From positions 138,101 to 174,637 of the forward strand of contig NZ_JAFMPN010000011.1 of the NCBI RefSeq assembly GCF_017351175.1: a DNA stretch of 36,537 bases, written 5' to 3'. A program made the translations under genes and the position numbers. Each line of letters opens with the position of its first letter. Position 1 is the stretch's first letter. Origin of the DNA: Desulfovibrio sp. Huiquan2017. Lineage in GTDB: Bacteria; Desulfobacterota; Desulfovibrionia; Desulfovibrionales; Desulfovibrionaceae. The notes under the pieces are model-generated. The model was not told where the DNA came from. It made no database searches and worked only from the letters and a program-made list of their open reading frames with translations. This document shows positions 7,994 to 15,868 of the stretch, in pieces.

Positions 7994-8452
7994 ATGGCTA
8001 TCGAATCATTGATGCAGCAGGCGGGAGCTTTCGTGGACGCACTGACCGTCAAGCCCGCAGCCACGGACAAGACCGAGGCCGAAACCGCCATGGAGGCCCG
8101 CCTCCCGGACCAGGGCGACACCGTGACCATCTCCGAGGAGGGGCGCGCCCTGATCGCCATGGAAAAGCCCGGCGAATCCGGGGAATCCGACCAGGATTCG
8201 GACCTGGATCAGACTATCGACTCCCTGAGGCAGCGCATCCGGAAGTTGGAAAAGGAAATCAAGGCGCTGGAGAAAGACGAAGAGGTGCCTGACGAGCGCA
8301 AGCAGATGGAGCTTCAAGATAAGCAAAAACAGCTCATGGAGTTGCGCAACCAATTGCTCCAGGCCCAGCAGTCCAAGCTCAAGGTCTCCGGCACGGCCGA
8401 CGGCGGCGGTACCCGCGCCAACGGCTTCGGCAATACCGCCGAGACCTTCTGA
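7994..8452 (+). CDS. FlxA-like coiled-coil protein, copy 2
   Basis: A 152-residue paralogue of the preceding gene. Residues 1-50 differ at only about ten positions (both start MAIESLMQQ, then FVDxLTxKPA, then ISEEGRAL). The acidic linker is shorter, a coiled coil spans about 72-125, and the tail ends FGNTAETF. ATG at 7994 is chosen over an in-frame GTG at 7985 because AAAGGAG at 7978-7984 is correctly spaced for the ATG and the paralogue begins at the same residue. Tandem duplication included the promoter. Divergence is greatest in the linker and coil, so the N-terminal and C-terminal blocks are the likely functional parts. Confidence 0.75.
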   Translation: MAIESLMQQAGAFVDALTVKPAATDKTEAETAMEARLPDQGDTVTISEEGRALIAMEKPGESGESDQDSDLDQTIDSLRQRIRKLEKEIKALEKDEEVPDERKQMELQDKQKQLMELRNQLLQAQQSKLKVSGTADGGGTRANGFGNTAETF

Positions 8453-8470
8453 CCGGACCGACAGAACAGC

Positions 8471-8513
8471 GCAAGCGGACGCGACGGGGCTCCTCGCCGC
8501 GCCCGCTTGCTTT
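8471..8513 (+). terminator. Terminator after second FlxA-like gene
   Basis: A stem of GCAAGCGG with CCGCTTGC (8471-8478 with 8503-8510), extended inward by an imperfect GC-rich helix, is followed by TTT. Confidence 0.7.
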
Positions 8514-8561
8514 AACCCCCCTGGCCGAGTCCCCCTTCCCCGGAAACGGCAAACAACCCCC

Positions 8562-8589
8562 TTGACGCCCTTTTTCCCCGTCGTATATT
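8562..8589 (+). promoter_or_regulatory. Sigma-70 promoter of the repeat-protein gene
   Basis: TTGACG (8562-8567), 16 bases, TATATT (8584-8589), 76 bases before the chosen start at 8666. This differs from the FliA-type promoters of the two genes before it. Confidence 0.6.
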
Positions 8590-8665
8590 GTAAATATACG
8601 CCGGAAGGCCCCTCTGCGGGCGATTGCGGACCATGGAAGGTCGGCTCGGCGGGGAGAAACATCCC

Positions 8666-10480
8666 ATGTCCATGGGAGTTACCGACTTTATCGTGGCGGG
8701 CCCTCCGGGCCAGATCACGGCAGGCCCGGCTGGCTCGTTCCAGGCGGCTGCGCCCGGGCAAGTCTCCATCGGCGAGCCCGGCCATGTGCCCATCGACACC
8801 ACGCCCGCGCACGTACCCATCGACACGTCCGTGGCCCGAATCCCCTACGCCGCGTCCACAGGCGGAGGGGCCTTTGCGCTTGCGGCCTCCAGCGGCGGCC
8901 TGACCCCGGGCACGTCCTCCGCGCACATCGGCGGCGGGACCGTGGGCAGCGTCACCGGTTCGGGCGGCATCGGATTGACCGGCGGCGGCAGTGCCGCCAG
9001 TCCGAGCACCACCAGCGGCGGCCAGGTCTCGGGTGGGGCCAGCGTGCCCATCTCCACCGAACCGGGCCAGCCGAACATCGCCCGGTCCACGGGCGGCAGC
9101 GCGGGCCAGACCGGCAGCGGCAACGCCATTTCCCCGGCCACGGGCGGCGGCCCGGTCTCGGGCGGAGCCAACGTACCCATCTCCACCGAGAGCGGTAGAT
9201 CGGCCACAGCCCCGGCCACCGGAGGCAGCACCATCAGCGCCGGAGGTGGCGGCCCCGTCGATCGCCCCGGGTCTCCTGCGGGCATGGCCGCGGGCAACGT
9301 GGCCATCGCGCCGGGCCTGGGCGTACAGCCCATTTCCCCGGCGGGCAGCGTGAACATCGCGCCCAAGATAGGCTTCTCCATGCCCATCCTGACCGGGTTC
9401 GTGCCCATCTCCCCGGGCGGGACCATCATGGCCCACCGCATGACCAGCCCGCACGGCATGTTCTTCGGCCATACCCAGCACTGGCCCAACGACGTCTTCC
9501 AGCACTCGCGAGCCTCCACGCCCTACATCCCGCCCACCGTGCCCATGGCCCCGTGGGTGCCGACGGCCGACGGCTACGCCGAACCCTTTTCCCTGCCCAA
9601 GGTCGACTTCGCCCAGGACATGGGCCGGGGCACGCCCATCGACATGCGCTCCGAATATTCCATGCACATCGACCAAACCCAGGACATCGAGCAAAATCGC
9701 GAGGCAAACTACGACCGGACCGTGGATCAGACCTTGGACCTGTCCATGCACACGGCCATAGAGCGCAGCGACCGCTACGTGAATCAAAACGAATTCGACA
9801 ATTCCACCACCCGCAACCTGGACCTGTCCACGAACCGAACCACCGAAAACACCCAGGACATCACCCAGAACTTCAACCGCGACAACAACTTTCACACCGA
9901 GACCAACGTGGTCAACGAACAGGACAACTCACGCAGCTTCACCAACGAGGAACACCGCGAGACCACCCTGTCCACCGAGAACACCGAGATTCGCAACGTG
10001 GACGCGAGCCGGGACACCACTGAAAATCACATCGTGGAGCGGAACGAGGCGGACAATTCCCGGACCGAGGTGGTCACCGAGCTGCACTCCTCCCTGACCT
10101 ACGCCGACACCCATGTGAACGAAATCGACAACTCCCGCCGCGAGGAGCAGACCACGGCCTACAACTTCACGGACCAGGACAATTCCCGAACCACGTTCGT
10201 CAACGACAACGACACCGTGCTCGAAGAGAACCGCACCGTGACCATGGCCTTTCCGGAATCACGAACCGTGGAGGCGGATAACTCCACCACCCTCACCCAG
10301 GTGAACAACTTCGAAAATGTGGACCGCAGCAGCTCGGAGATCAACAACATCGACGCGAGTCGGGTCCAGTTCGTCACCGACCAGGACCCGACTTACGTGT
10401 TCGACAATTCCTCGCGCACCTTCCTCAACTTCGACGCCCCCGAACGCATGGGCGGCGACATCGTGGTCGGCAACGCCTAG
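8666..10480 (+). CDS. Unclassified 604-residue low-complexity repeat protein
   Basis: I do not recognise a family. Residues 1 to about 240 are Gly/Ser/Thr/Pro/Ala-rich with recurring units: HVPIDT twice, VPISTE twice inside a longer repeated block (SGG-VSGGA-VPISTE), and several P-ATGG or GGG-V segments. Residues about 240-320 contain aromatic and histidine-rich sequence (HRMTSPHGMFFGHTQHW). From about 330 to the end the protein is very hydrophilic and Asn/Asp/Thr/Glu/Arg-rich, with DNS(R/T/S) recurring at least seven times plus two DASR variants. There are almost no lysines in the last 270 residues, and no signal peptide or membrane helix. GGGGAG at 8651-8656 sets the ATG at 8666. It resembles a structural or adhesive filament protein; that is inference only. 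Confidence 0.7.
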   Translation: MSMGVTDFIVAGPPGQITAGPAGSFQAAAPGQVSIGEPGHVPIDTTPAHVPIDTSVARIPYAASTGGGAFALAASSGGLTPGTSSAHIGGGTVGSVTGSGGIGLTGGGSAASPSTTSGGQVSGGASVPISTEPGQPNIARSTGGSAGQTGSGNAISPATGGGPVSGGANVPISTESGRSATAPATGGSTISAGGGGPVDRPGSPAGMAAGNVAIAPGLGVQPISPAGSVNIAPKIGFSMPILTGFVPISPGGTIMAHRMTSPHGMFFGHTQHWPNDVFQHSRASTPYIPPTVPMAPWVPTADGYAEPFSLPKVDFAQDMGRGTPIDMRSEYSMHIDQTQDIEQNREANYDRTVDQTLDLSMHTAIERSDRYVNQNEFDNSTTRNLDLSTNRTTENTQDITQNFNRDNNFHTETNVVNEQDNSRSFTNEEHRETTLSTENTEIRNVDASRDTTENHIVERNEADNSRTEVVTELHSSLTYADTHVNEIDNSRREEQTTAYNFTDQDNSRTTFVNDNDTVLEENRTVTMAFPESRTVEADNSTTLTQVNNFENVDRSSSEINNIDASRVQFVTDQDPTYVFDNSSRTFLNFDAPERMGGDIVVGNA

Positions 10481-10511
10481 GCCGGGAGCGGACATCCCGT
10501 GCGCCAGACGG

Positions 10512-10544
10512 CAGGAGGCCGCCCCATTGCGGGGCGGCCTCCTG
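10512..10544 (+). terminator. Terminator hairpin after repeat-protein gene
   Basis: A perfect 14-bp stem (10512-10525 with 10531-10544) and a 5-base loop ATTGC lie 31 bases after the stop codon. It lacks a strong T tract. The AT-rich stretch 10560-10630 between this hairpin and the convergent CBS gene holds nothing I can name. Confidence 0.7.
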
Positions 10545-10664
10545 GTCTTGAAAAGGCAGAGATCGTCGGTAAGATATGACTATATTACGATCTAGTAGAA
10601 ATCAAGAACTTATCGTACCGTTATTGAAAAACAGGCTCTTCAGCGGACCGCGTCCGGCCACCGC

Positions 10665-11339
10665 CTAGATGACGCTGTGGACCGAATCCACGGCCCAATA
10701 GACCACCTCGAACTGTTCGGCCAGGTCTTGCTTGAGGCGCTTGAACTCGGGCTTCTCCATGTCGCGGATGCGGACGTAAACGTTCTTGAAGCCTTCGGAC
10801 TCGGGCACGTTGTGGGTCATGATGGACATGATCCGCGCACCGTGTTCCTTGAGGAAGGCCAGCACCGGGCGCAGGCTGCCCGGAGCCGTGGACAGGCGCA
10901 GGCAGAACTGGGCACCGCCCTCGTAGATGCCGGAAATTTCCACCAGGACCTTGAAAATGTCGGTATCGGTGATGATGCCCACCACGTGGTCTTCCTCGTT
11001 GACCACCGGCAGGCCGCCGAAATTGCCCTCGAGCATGAGCACTGCGGCCTTTTCCACGGTCTCGGTGTCGCGGATGGTAACCACCTTCTTGGTCATGATG
11101 TCCGCGATCTTGATCTCGGAGAGAAGGTAGTACAACTCGTGCACGTCCAACGTGGTGGCCTTGGACGGGGAGGCGTCCTTGACGTCGCGGTCCGAGACAA
11201 TGCCCACGATCCGACCGCTTGCGTCCACGACGGGAAGACGGCTGATGCCCTTGTCCTTCATGAGCTTGGAGGCCTTCATCATGGAGTGTTCCGGGGTGAT
11301 GGTGATGACGTTTGTGGTCATCCAGTTGGCTACCAGCAT
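10665..11339 (-). CDS. CBS-pair domain protein with C-terminal ACT-like domain (AcuB-like), paralogue 1
   Basis: A 224-residue soluble protein. Two CBS domains (about 1-60 and 75-135) form a Bateman module that typically binds adenine nucleotides; diagnostic pieces are GISRLPVVD, GIVSDRDV, GGLPVVNEEDHVVGIITDTD. Residues about 145-215 look like an ACT-type ligand domain (RLSTAPGSLRPVLAFLKEHGARI), as in AcuB-like proteins. ATG at 11339 is preceded by GGAGGGA on the minus strand. It is monocistronic here. A paralogue of the same length and domain order lies at 32614-33291. The target enzyme is unknown. Confidence 0.85.
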   Translation of the reverse strand: MLVANWMTTNVITITPEHSMMKASKLMKDKGISRLPVVDASGRIVGIVSDRDVKDASPSKATTLDVHELYYLLSEIKIADIMTKKVVTIRDTETVEKAAVLMLEGNFGGLPVVNEEDHVVGIITDTDIFKVLVEISGIYEGGAQFCLRLSTAPGSLRPVLAFLKEHGARIMSIMTHNVPESEGFKNVYVRIRDMEKPEFKRLKQDLAEQFEVVYWAVDSVHSVI

Positions 11340-11360
11340 AGAGTTCCCTCCTTGGGTTAA

Positions 11361-11378
11361 CCGGCCTCGCACGGCCGG
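11361..11378. other. Inverted repeat in the CBS gene leader
   Basis: CCGGCC (11361-11366), six bases, GGCCGG (11373-11378), just upstream of the ribosome binding site of the CBS gene. It may be an mRNA hairpin or operator. The gap 11379-11630 also holds CTACAG/CTGTAG arms around a GC-rich core (about 11432-11492); I cannot assign it. Confidence 0.35.
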
Positions 11379-11630
11379 ATGCAGTCAATATTCCGAATCA
11401 TTCTTAACGATTCCCACGCCATTTGGCTAGCCCTACAGCGGCTTTTTCGCGCACCGGGCCGCGCCCGCCCGGCGACTGTAGCGGCGCGAAACCCGTCAAG
11501 TTGTTTTTTCATGCCATTTAGCCGTTTTTCCCTGTCATTCTCTCCCCGAAACGGGATTTCCCGAAAACAGGGGCTATGCTCGTCCCGGACCGGGGTGACT
11601 CGCGCAACCCTCTAGGATTTGGAGAACGAC

Positions 11631-12035
11631 ATGGTACCGATTATCACGGCCGTGGCCGGGCTGCTGACCACGGTGGTGGAAGGAGTCACGGACCACTTCA
11701 AGGGCAAACGGGATCTGAAGAAGGCGGTCATGGAGAACCGCATCCGGCTGGCCCATTCCGACCAGGAATTCAACCACGACTGGGAGATGAAGCAGCTTGA
11801 AAACGCGGGCTGGAAGGACGACGTGCTCTTCTTCGCCTGGATCGGCTTCTTCATCTGGTCCGGGGCGGACCCCGAAGGGGCGGCCAAGGTCATCCGGGCC
11901 TGGGAGGCCCTGCCCGACTGGTTCCTGCAGATCACCTTCTGGATCGTGGCCGCCGTGCTCGGGGTCAAGAAAATCGGCGATTACCTGCCCGGCGCGGTGC
12001 GCGGTCTCAAGGACGCCCTGGGAGGCCGCAAATGA
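11631..12035 (+). CDS. Phage holin, 3TM type
   Basis: A 134-residue small membrane protein resembling the three-transmembrane holin family. A hydrophobic N-terminus (about 3-18) is followed by a charged central region (KGKRDLKKAVMENRIRLAHSD). A second membrane segment lies near 68-82 (VLFFAWIGFFIWSG) and a third near 100-118 (LQITFWIVAAVLGVKKI). The ALPDWFLQ-x-GVKKIGDYL ending matches the PEWF-x-G-(R)GLEKI pattern of that family. Holins form the membrane lesion that times host lysis. GGAG at 11621-11624 sets ATG 11631, in preference to a TTG four codons upstream. The stop overlaps the next start (ATGA). Confidence 0.72.
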   Translation: MVPIITAVAGLLTTVVEGVTDHFKGKRDLKKAVMENRIRLAHSDQEFNHDWEMKQLENAGWKDDVLFFAWIGFFIWSGADPEGAAKVIRAWEALPDWFLQITFWIVAAVLGVKKIGDYLPGAVRGLKDALGGRK

Positions 12036-12244
12036 CGGCCATGGAACGACAGGACCTCCAGGACCTTCTGGTCCGCATCGACGAACGGGTCAAGGCCATC
12101 CAGGAGGCCATCCGGGAAATCAACGACACCCGGCAGTGCGCCGGGAATCGAGAAAAAATCCGTTTCCTGGAGCGCCTCGTCTGGGGCAGCCTGGCGGGCA
12201 CAGCCGCCTTGGGCGGGCGCCTCATTTTCGAGGCCCTGCGATGA
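12032..12244 (+). CDS. Small phage membrane-anchored protein (XhlA-like)
   Basis: A 70-residue protein with an N-terminal amphipathic, probably coiled-coil region (residues 4-45, with RIDERVKAIQEAIREI) and one C-terminal membrane segment (about 50-67). This is the build of XhlA-like accessory lysis proteins found beside holins. The ATG overlaps the holin stop codon (ATGA), indicating translational coupling. Its stop lies 2 bases before the end of the convergent TPR lipoprotein gene. The family call is by architecture and context only. Confidence 0.55.
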   Translation: MTAMERQDLQDLLVRIDERVKAIQEAIREINDTRQCAGNREKIRFLERLVWGSLAGTAALGGRLIFEALR

Positions 12245-12246
12245 AC

Positions 12247-13167
12247 CTAGGGAAGCGTTTTGTCCCGGTACCGTCCGAGTTGGTCCCTGTACCGGGAAGC
12301 CAGGGCGTCGTCTCCCTGCGCTCGGGCCAAGGAAAGAGCCTTCTCCGCGGCCTCGATGGCCTGTTCCGTCTCCCCGGCGCCCGCCAGGGCCTCGGCCAGC
12401 AGTCCATACAGGACGCTCCGGCCCGGGGCGAGCCTGACGGCCCGCCGGTAATCCCGGACGGCCCGCTCGTACCGGCCGAGCCGAATCAGGGCCTCCCCGC
12501 GCGCGGAGAGCAACCGGACGTTGTCCGAATCCAGGATGTACGCCTGGGACAGGTCGCTCAGGGCGGCCTCGTATTGCCGCCGGGCCAGATAGACCATGCC
12601 GCGATTGTAGTTGGCCTCCAGGTTGGCGGGATTGATGGCCAGGGCCTTGCCGAAGTCGTCGATGGCCTCGTCCTCGCGGTGCAGTTGCATGTAGCACAGC
12701 CCGCGCCGCACGAACGCCTCGGCGACGGACGGATCGCTCCGGATCACCTCGGAAAAATCCCGCGCCGCTTCGCGGTACCGCCCGAGCTGTTCAAGGATGA
12801 CGCCACGCGAATAATGCGACTGGGCGCGGTCCGGCTTGAGTTCGATGGCCCGATTCACATCGGCCAGGGCCTCGGCCATGCGCCCTTTGGAATACAGGAT
12901 GGTCGCCCGGTAGTACCGCGCATTGGCCAAATCCGGGTCCAGCTCCAACGCCTGGTTCAGGTAGTCGAGCGCCGCGTCCTCGTCCAGGAACTCGTCATCA
13001 TGCCGAAGCTGCAAGGCCTCGGCCAGCGCCTCGGCAGCCTGGGCCTCACGACGTTGCGCCGCCAGTTCCGCGGAGGAAAGCGGCGACGGCGGCGGGCCTT
13101 CCTCCTTCACGCAACCCGGCGCGACCAGAAGCAGACAAAAAAACACAATCAGGGCGCAACTTCGCAT
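12247..13167 (-). CDS. TPR-repeat lipoprotein
   Basis: A 306-residue predicted lipoprotein. The N-terminus MRSCALIVFFCLLLVAPGC resembles a lipoprotein signal with Cys19 as lipidation site, although A-P-G at -3 to -1 is not the best lipobox. Residues about 60-295 form at least six tetratricopeptide repeats (for example ALDYLNQALELDPDLANARY, EAIDDFGKALAINPANLEANY), a protein-binding scaffold. ATG 13167 is chosen because it begins the signal peptide; its ribosome binding site is weak (GAGGG about 15 bases upstream). It lies antisense inside the phage fragment, back to back with the terminase gene. Whether it is phage cargo or a later insertion is not clear. Confidence 0.75.
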   Translation of the reverse strand: MRSCALIVFFCLLLVAPGCVKEEGPPPSPLSSAELAAQRREAQAAEALAEALQLRHDDEFLDEDAALDYLNQALELDPDLANARYYRATILYSKGRMAEALADVNRAIELKPDRAQSHYSRGVILEQLGRYREAARDFSEVIRSDPSVAEAFVRRGLCYMQLHREDEAIDDFGKALAINPANLEANYNRGMVYLARRQYEAALSDLSQAYILDSDNVRLLSARGEALIRLGRYERAVRDYRRAVRLAPGRSVLYGLLAEALAGAGETEQAIEAAEKALSLARAQGDDALASRYRDQLGRYRDKTLP

Positions 13168-13219
13168 AGCCGTCAAATACCCTCGGCCCCGGCCGCCCGT
13201 CAACATAAGCGAGGAAACC

Positions 13220-14506
13220 ATGTCCATTAACCTGTACGTCCCCCGGGAACATCAGGCGCGGATCGAAGCGGAACTCGGACGTTTCTCCGTCCTGGTCTGC
13301 CACCGCCGTTTCGGCAAAACCGTGCTCTCCGTGAACCGGCTCATCCGCGCGGCCCGGAAAACACGTCGCGACGACTGGCGCGGGGCCTATATCGCCCCGC
13401 TCTACCGCCAGGCCAAGACCGTGGTCTGGGACGAGCTCAAACGCTACTGCGGCCAGGGTCTGGACGGCTGCACCGTCAAATTCAACGAGACCGAACTGCG
13501 CGCCGACTTCGACAACGGCGCGCGCATCCGCCTGTTCGGGGCCAACAACCCCGATTCCCTGCGCGGCATGTACCTCGACGGCGTGGTCTTCGACGAGGTG
13601 GCCCAAATGCCCCTGCGCGTCTGGACCGAGGTCATCCGGCCCGCCCTGTCCGACCGCAAGGGCTGGGCCATGTTCATCGGCACCCCGCGCGGCAAGAACG
13701 CCCTCTATGAGATATGGGAAAAGGCCAGGCTCGACCCGGATTGGCTGGCCGCCATGTACCGCGCCTCCGAGACCGGAATCATCCCGGTCGACGAACTCGC
13801 CGCCAGCGCCCGCGAAATGTCGCCCGAGGAATACGAGCAGGAGTTCGAATGTTCGTTCACCGCCGCCATCCGCGGGGCCTACTTCGGCCAGCTCCTGGCC
13901 GACGCCGACCGCGAAGGCCGCGTGACCGCCGTGCCCCACGACCCGTCCATGCCCGTGCATACCGCCTGGGACCTGGGGATGTCCGACTCCACGTCCATCT
14001 GGTTCGTCCAGGCCAAGCCCGGCGGCACCTTCGCGGTCATCGACTATTACGAGGCCAGCGGCGAGGGCCTCGACCACTACGCCAAGGTCCTGGATGAAAA
14101 AGACTACAAATACGGCAACCATATAGCGCCACATGACATCCGCGTGCGCGAACTCGGCACCGGCAAGTCGCGCCTGGAAACGGCCCGCTCCCTGGGCATC
14201 CGCTTCGACATCGCCGCCAACATCCCCATACAGGACGGCATCAACGCCGTACGCACCATCCTGCCGCGTTGCTGGTTCGACGAGGCCCGCTGCGGCCCCG
14301 GCATCGAGGCCCTGCGCCACTACCGGCGCGCCTTCAACGAACGGACCGCCGACTTCTCGTCCCGGCCCATGCACGACTGGACCAGCCACGCGGCAGACGG
14401 TTTCCGCTACTTCGCCGTGGGCTTCCGCGAGCCCGAGGCCGGGCCCCGGCCGGCCCGGACCGCCAACAACTACAACCCGTTCGGAGGCAACCATGCCCGT
14501 GACTGA
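13220..14506 (+). CDS. Phage terminase large subunit
   Basis: A 428-residue DNA-packaging motor. Its N-terminal ATPase pumps phage DNA into proheads and its C-terminal RNase-H-like nuclease cuts concatemers. The variant Walker A is CHRRFGKT (27-34), Walker B is VVFDE (122-126), and the coupling motif is GTP (154-156). The nuclease domain starts at AWDLGMSDSTS with Asp251 and closes with HDWTSHAADGF, whose Asp386 and Asp393 are candidate metal ligands. The length and motifs look intact. The start is supported by GAGG at 13211-13214. No portal gene follows and no small terminase subunit was seen, so a complete packaging machine is not encoded here. Confidence 0.9.
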   Translation: MSINLYVPREHQARIEAELGRFSVLVCHRRFGKTVLSVNRLIRAARKTRRDDWRGAYIAPLYRQAKTVVWDELKRYCGQGLDGCTVKFNETELRADFDNGARIRLFGANNPDSLRGMYLDGVVFDEVAQMPLRVWTEVIRPALSDRKGWAMFIGTPRGKNALYEIWEKARLDPDWLAAMYRASETGIIPVDELAASAREMSPEEYEQEFECSFTAAIRGAYFGQLLADADREGRVTAVPHDPSMPVHTAWDLGMSDSTSIWFVQAKPGGTFAVIDYYEASGEGLDHYAKVLDEKDYKYGNHIAPHDIRVRELGTGKSRLETARSLGIRFDIAANIPIQDGINAVRTILPRCWFDEARCGPGIEALRHYRRAFNERTADFSSRPMHDWTSHAADGFRYFAVGFREPEAGPRPARTANNYNPFGGNHARD

Positions 14507-14855
14507 GACGCCCTCGCGCCCAGCCCTTCTGGCCAACTTCCCGGAAAACGGCCCCTACCGCTGGCTCGAACTCGCCGACGGCCTCGGCCGCTACGGGGTC
14601 TGCGCCATCGCCGCGCGACCCGACTACCTCGAACTGCACATCACCATGACCCGCTGGGGCCCGGCCACGCGCCGGGTCCTGGCCCGAGACCTGGAATGGC
14701 TCAAAGGCGAGGCCCGCCGGTTGGGCCTGTCCAGAATCCTGGGCGTCCGGGCCGACGGCAACGGCCGGTTCGACCCCAACCTCTTCCGCTTCGCCCGGCT
14801 CTACGGCTTCGCCGAAAACCACGTCTTCCAGACGGCCAGCCTGGACGTGGACTAG
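14493..14855 (+). CDS. Small terminase-adjacent phage protein, GNAT-like
   Basis: A 120-residue protein overlapping the terminase 3' end by 14 bases, with GGAGG at 14483-14487. Short uncharacterised proteins with an acetyltransferase-like look often sit between terminase and portal genes in tailed phages. The segment VRADGNGRFDPNLFRFARLYGFAENH near the C-terminus resembles the end of a GNAT fold (position-in-helix, then LYGF), but no clear acetyl-CoA loop is visible. Function is unknown; the call rests on context and a weak fold resemblance. Confidence 0.5.
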   Translation: MPVTETPSRPALLANFPENGPYRWLELADGLGRYGVCAIAARPDYLELHITMTRWGPATRRVLARDLEWLKGEARRLGLSRILGVRADGNGRFDPNLFRFARLYGFAENHVFQTASLDVD

Positions 14856-14882
14856 CGGGCGCGACGGCCCATTGACGAAAAA

Positions 14883-14924
14883 CGCCTCCGGTGGGTCCTT
14901 CGAAAAGGAGCCCAGCCGGAGGCG
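14883..14924. terminator. Terminator between phage fragment and thioredoxin gene
   Basis: CGCCTCCGG (14883-14891) pairs with CCGGAGGCG (14916-14924), with an inner TCCTT/AAGGA stem. The hairpin lies in the gap between two convergent genes. Confidence 0.7.
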
Positions 14925-14947
14925 ATTGGCGGACATTGCCGGGACGC

Positions 14948-15382
14948 CTATACGTGCTGCCGCGTCCAGGCCTCGATGTCCCGGGCGTTCATGGCTCCGG
15001 ACTGGCGGGCGATTTCCCGGCCGTCGCGGAACAGAATGAGAGTGGGCACGGCGCGGATACCGTAACGGGCGGCGACCGCCTGTTCGGCCGAGGTATCGAT
15101 CTTGGCCAGGCGGACCCGGGGGAAGAGGGTTTTGGCGGCGTCGGCGAACTGGGGGCCCATCATGAGGCAAGGGCCGCAGGTGGGCGAATAGAAATCCACA
15201 AGGATGGGGACTTCGGATTTGGCTATGTGCCGGTCGAAGGTCGAGCCCACGAGTTCAAGCGGGTGGTCTTCAAAGACCTTGGCGTGGCATTTGCCACAGG
15301 CGGCTTCGGCCTCGCGGCCGGGGTGAATGCGGTTGACGGCCCCGCAGTGGGGACAGACGATGAGTCGGTTGTCGGTGGTCAT
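14948..15382 (-). CDS. Thioredoxin 2-type protein with N-terminal zinc finger
   Basis: A 144-residue cytoplasmic thiol-disulfide reductase of the TrxC family. The N-terminal zinc finger is formed by C10-x2-C13 and C29-x2-C32. The thioredoxin fold spans about 40-142, with the redox pair C69-G-P-C72 and the cis-proline P113 (AVPT). The usual Trp before the first active-site Cys (WCGPC) is Thr68 here (PTCGPC), which may alter redox potential or partner choice. It is monocistronic and convergent with the phage fragment; regulation is not visible. Confidence 0.88.
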   Translation of the reverse strand: MTTDNRLIVCPHCGAVNRIHPGREAEAACGKCHAKVFEDHPLELVGSTFDRHIAKSEVPILVDFYSPTCGPCLMMGPQFADAAKTLFPRVRLAKIDTSAEQAVAARYGIRAVPTLILFRDGREIARQSGAMNARDIEAWTRQHV

Positions 15383-15451
15383 GGTATTCCTCCGTAAATG
15401 TCGTACGGAAGAAAAATAAGCATGAAACCGCTCGGGGCAAGGGGGGATGGA

Positions 15452-15868
15452 TCAGGCCAGGAGCAGGAACGAGGCCGTGGCCCGGGCCACCTCGCGGCCG
15501 TCGGACGAAGCGGCGGCCTCGACGAACAGGACGCGCCCGCCGCGCTTGACCACGCGGGCCTCGCAGACCAGGTCCCCGCCGGGTTTGGCGGCGCGCAGAT
15601 AGCTGACGGACAGGTCCACGGTGGTGGTCCTCTGGCCGGGCCGGTTGCCGCCGAGCACGGCGTGGGCCATGGCCTCGTCGAGCAGGGTGGCCAGCACGCC
15701 GCCCGCGACCATGCCCGCGCCCTGGGTCAGTTCCGGACGGAAGGGCAGACGGAGCACGGCCCGATCCGGTTCGACGGCGTCGACGACGATGCCGAGGAAG
15801 GCGAAAAGGCGATTCACGGTCTGGCCGGGCCGCCGGACCGCGTCAAGATAGGATTGGGGCATGATCAT
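15452..15868 (-). CDS. Hotdog-fold thioesterase (PaaI/YiiD-like)
   Basis: A 138-residue predicted acyl-CoA thioesterase. The hotdog signature is seen in LTQGAGMVAGGVLATLLDEAMAHAV (about 47-71), where the stretch after the substrate loop carries the general-base acidic residue (LLDEA), and in TTTVDLSVSYLRAA (about 81-94). Such proteins hydrolyse aryl- or acyl-CoA esters, but the substrate cannot be read from sequence. Translation starts at ATG 15868, overlapping the stop of the upstream isomerase gene (ATGA) with GGAG upstream, so the two are coupled. Confidence 0.82.
   Translation of the reverse strand: MIMPQSYLDAVRRPGQTVNRLFAFLGIVVDAVEPDRAVLRLPFRPELTQGAGMVAGGVLATLLDEAMAHAVLGGNRPGQRTTTVDLSVSYLRAAKPGGDLVCEARVVKRGGRVLFVEAAASSDGREVARATASFLLLA

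Larger units (their letters stand above)
11631..14855. mobile_element. Prophage remnant: lysis and packaging fragment
   Basis: Holin, small membrane-anchored protein, large terminase and a small terminase-adjacent gene lie together on the plus strand in the compact, overlapping style of phage genes. Portal, capsid, tail, integrase and endolysin genes are absent on both sides, where ordinary chromosomal genes begin. A TPR lipoprotein gene runs antisense in the middle. No attachment-site repeats were recognised. A second phage-type block lies at 21395-22936. Domesticated or decaying prophage is the likeliest reading. Confidence 0.65.

Noticed and set aside
8624..8665. TTG start for the repeat protein at 8624
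   Set aside because: No ribosome binding site in front of it, whereas GGGGAG is well placed for ATG 8666.
8006..9895. A 629-codon minus-strand frame opposite the FlxA-like and repeat-protein genes
   Set aside because: Repetitive Gly/His/Arg/Val composition without motifs or ribosome binding site; the plus-strand genes have promoters, sites and terminators.
11797..13230. A 477-codon plus-strand frame across the holin region and TPR gene
   Set aside because: It contradicts the overlapping holin and XhlA-like genes and the TPR repeats on the other strand.
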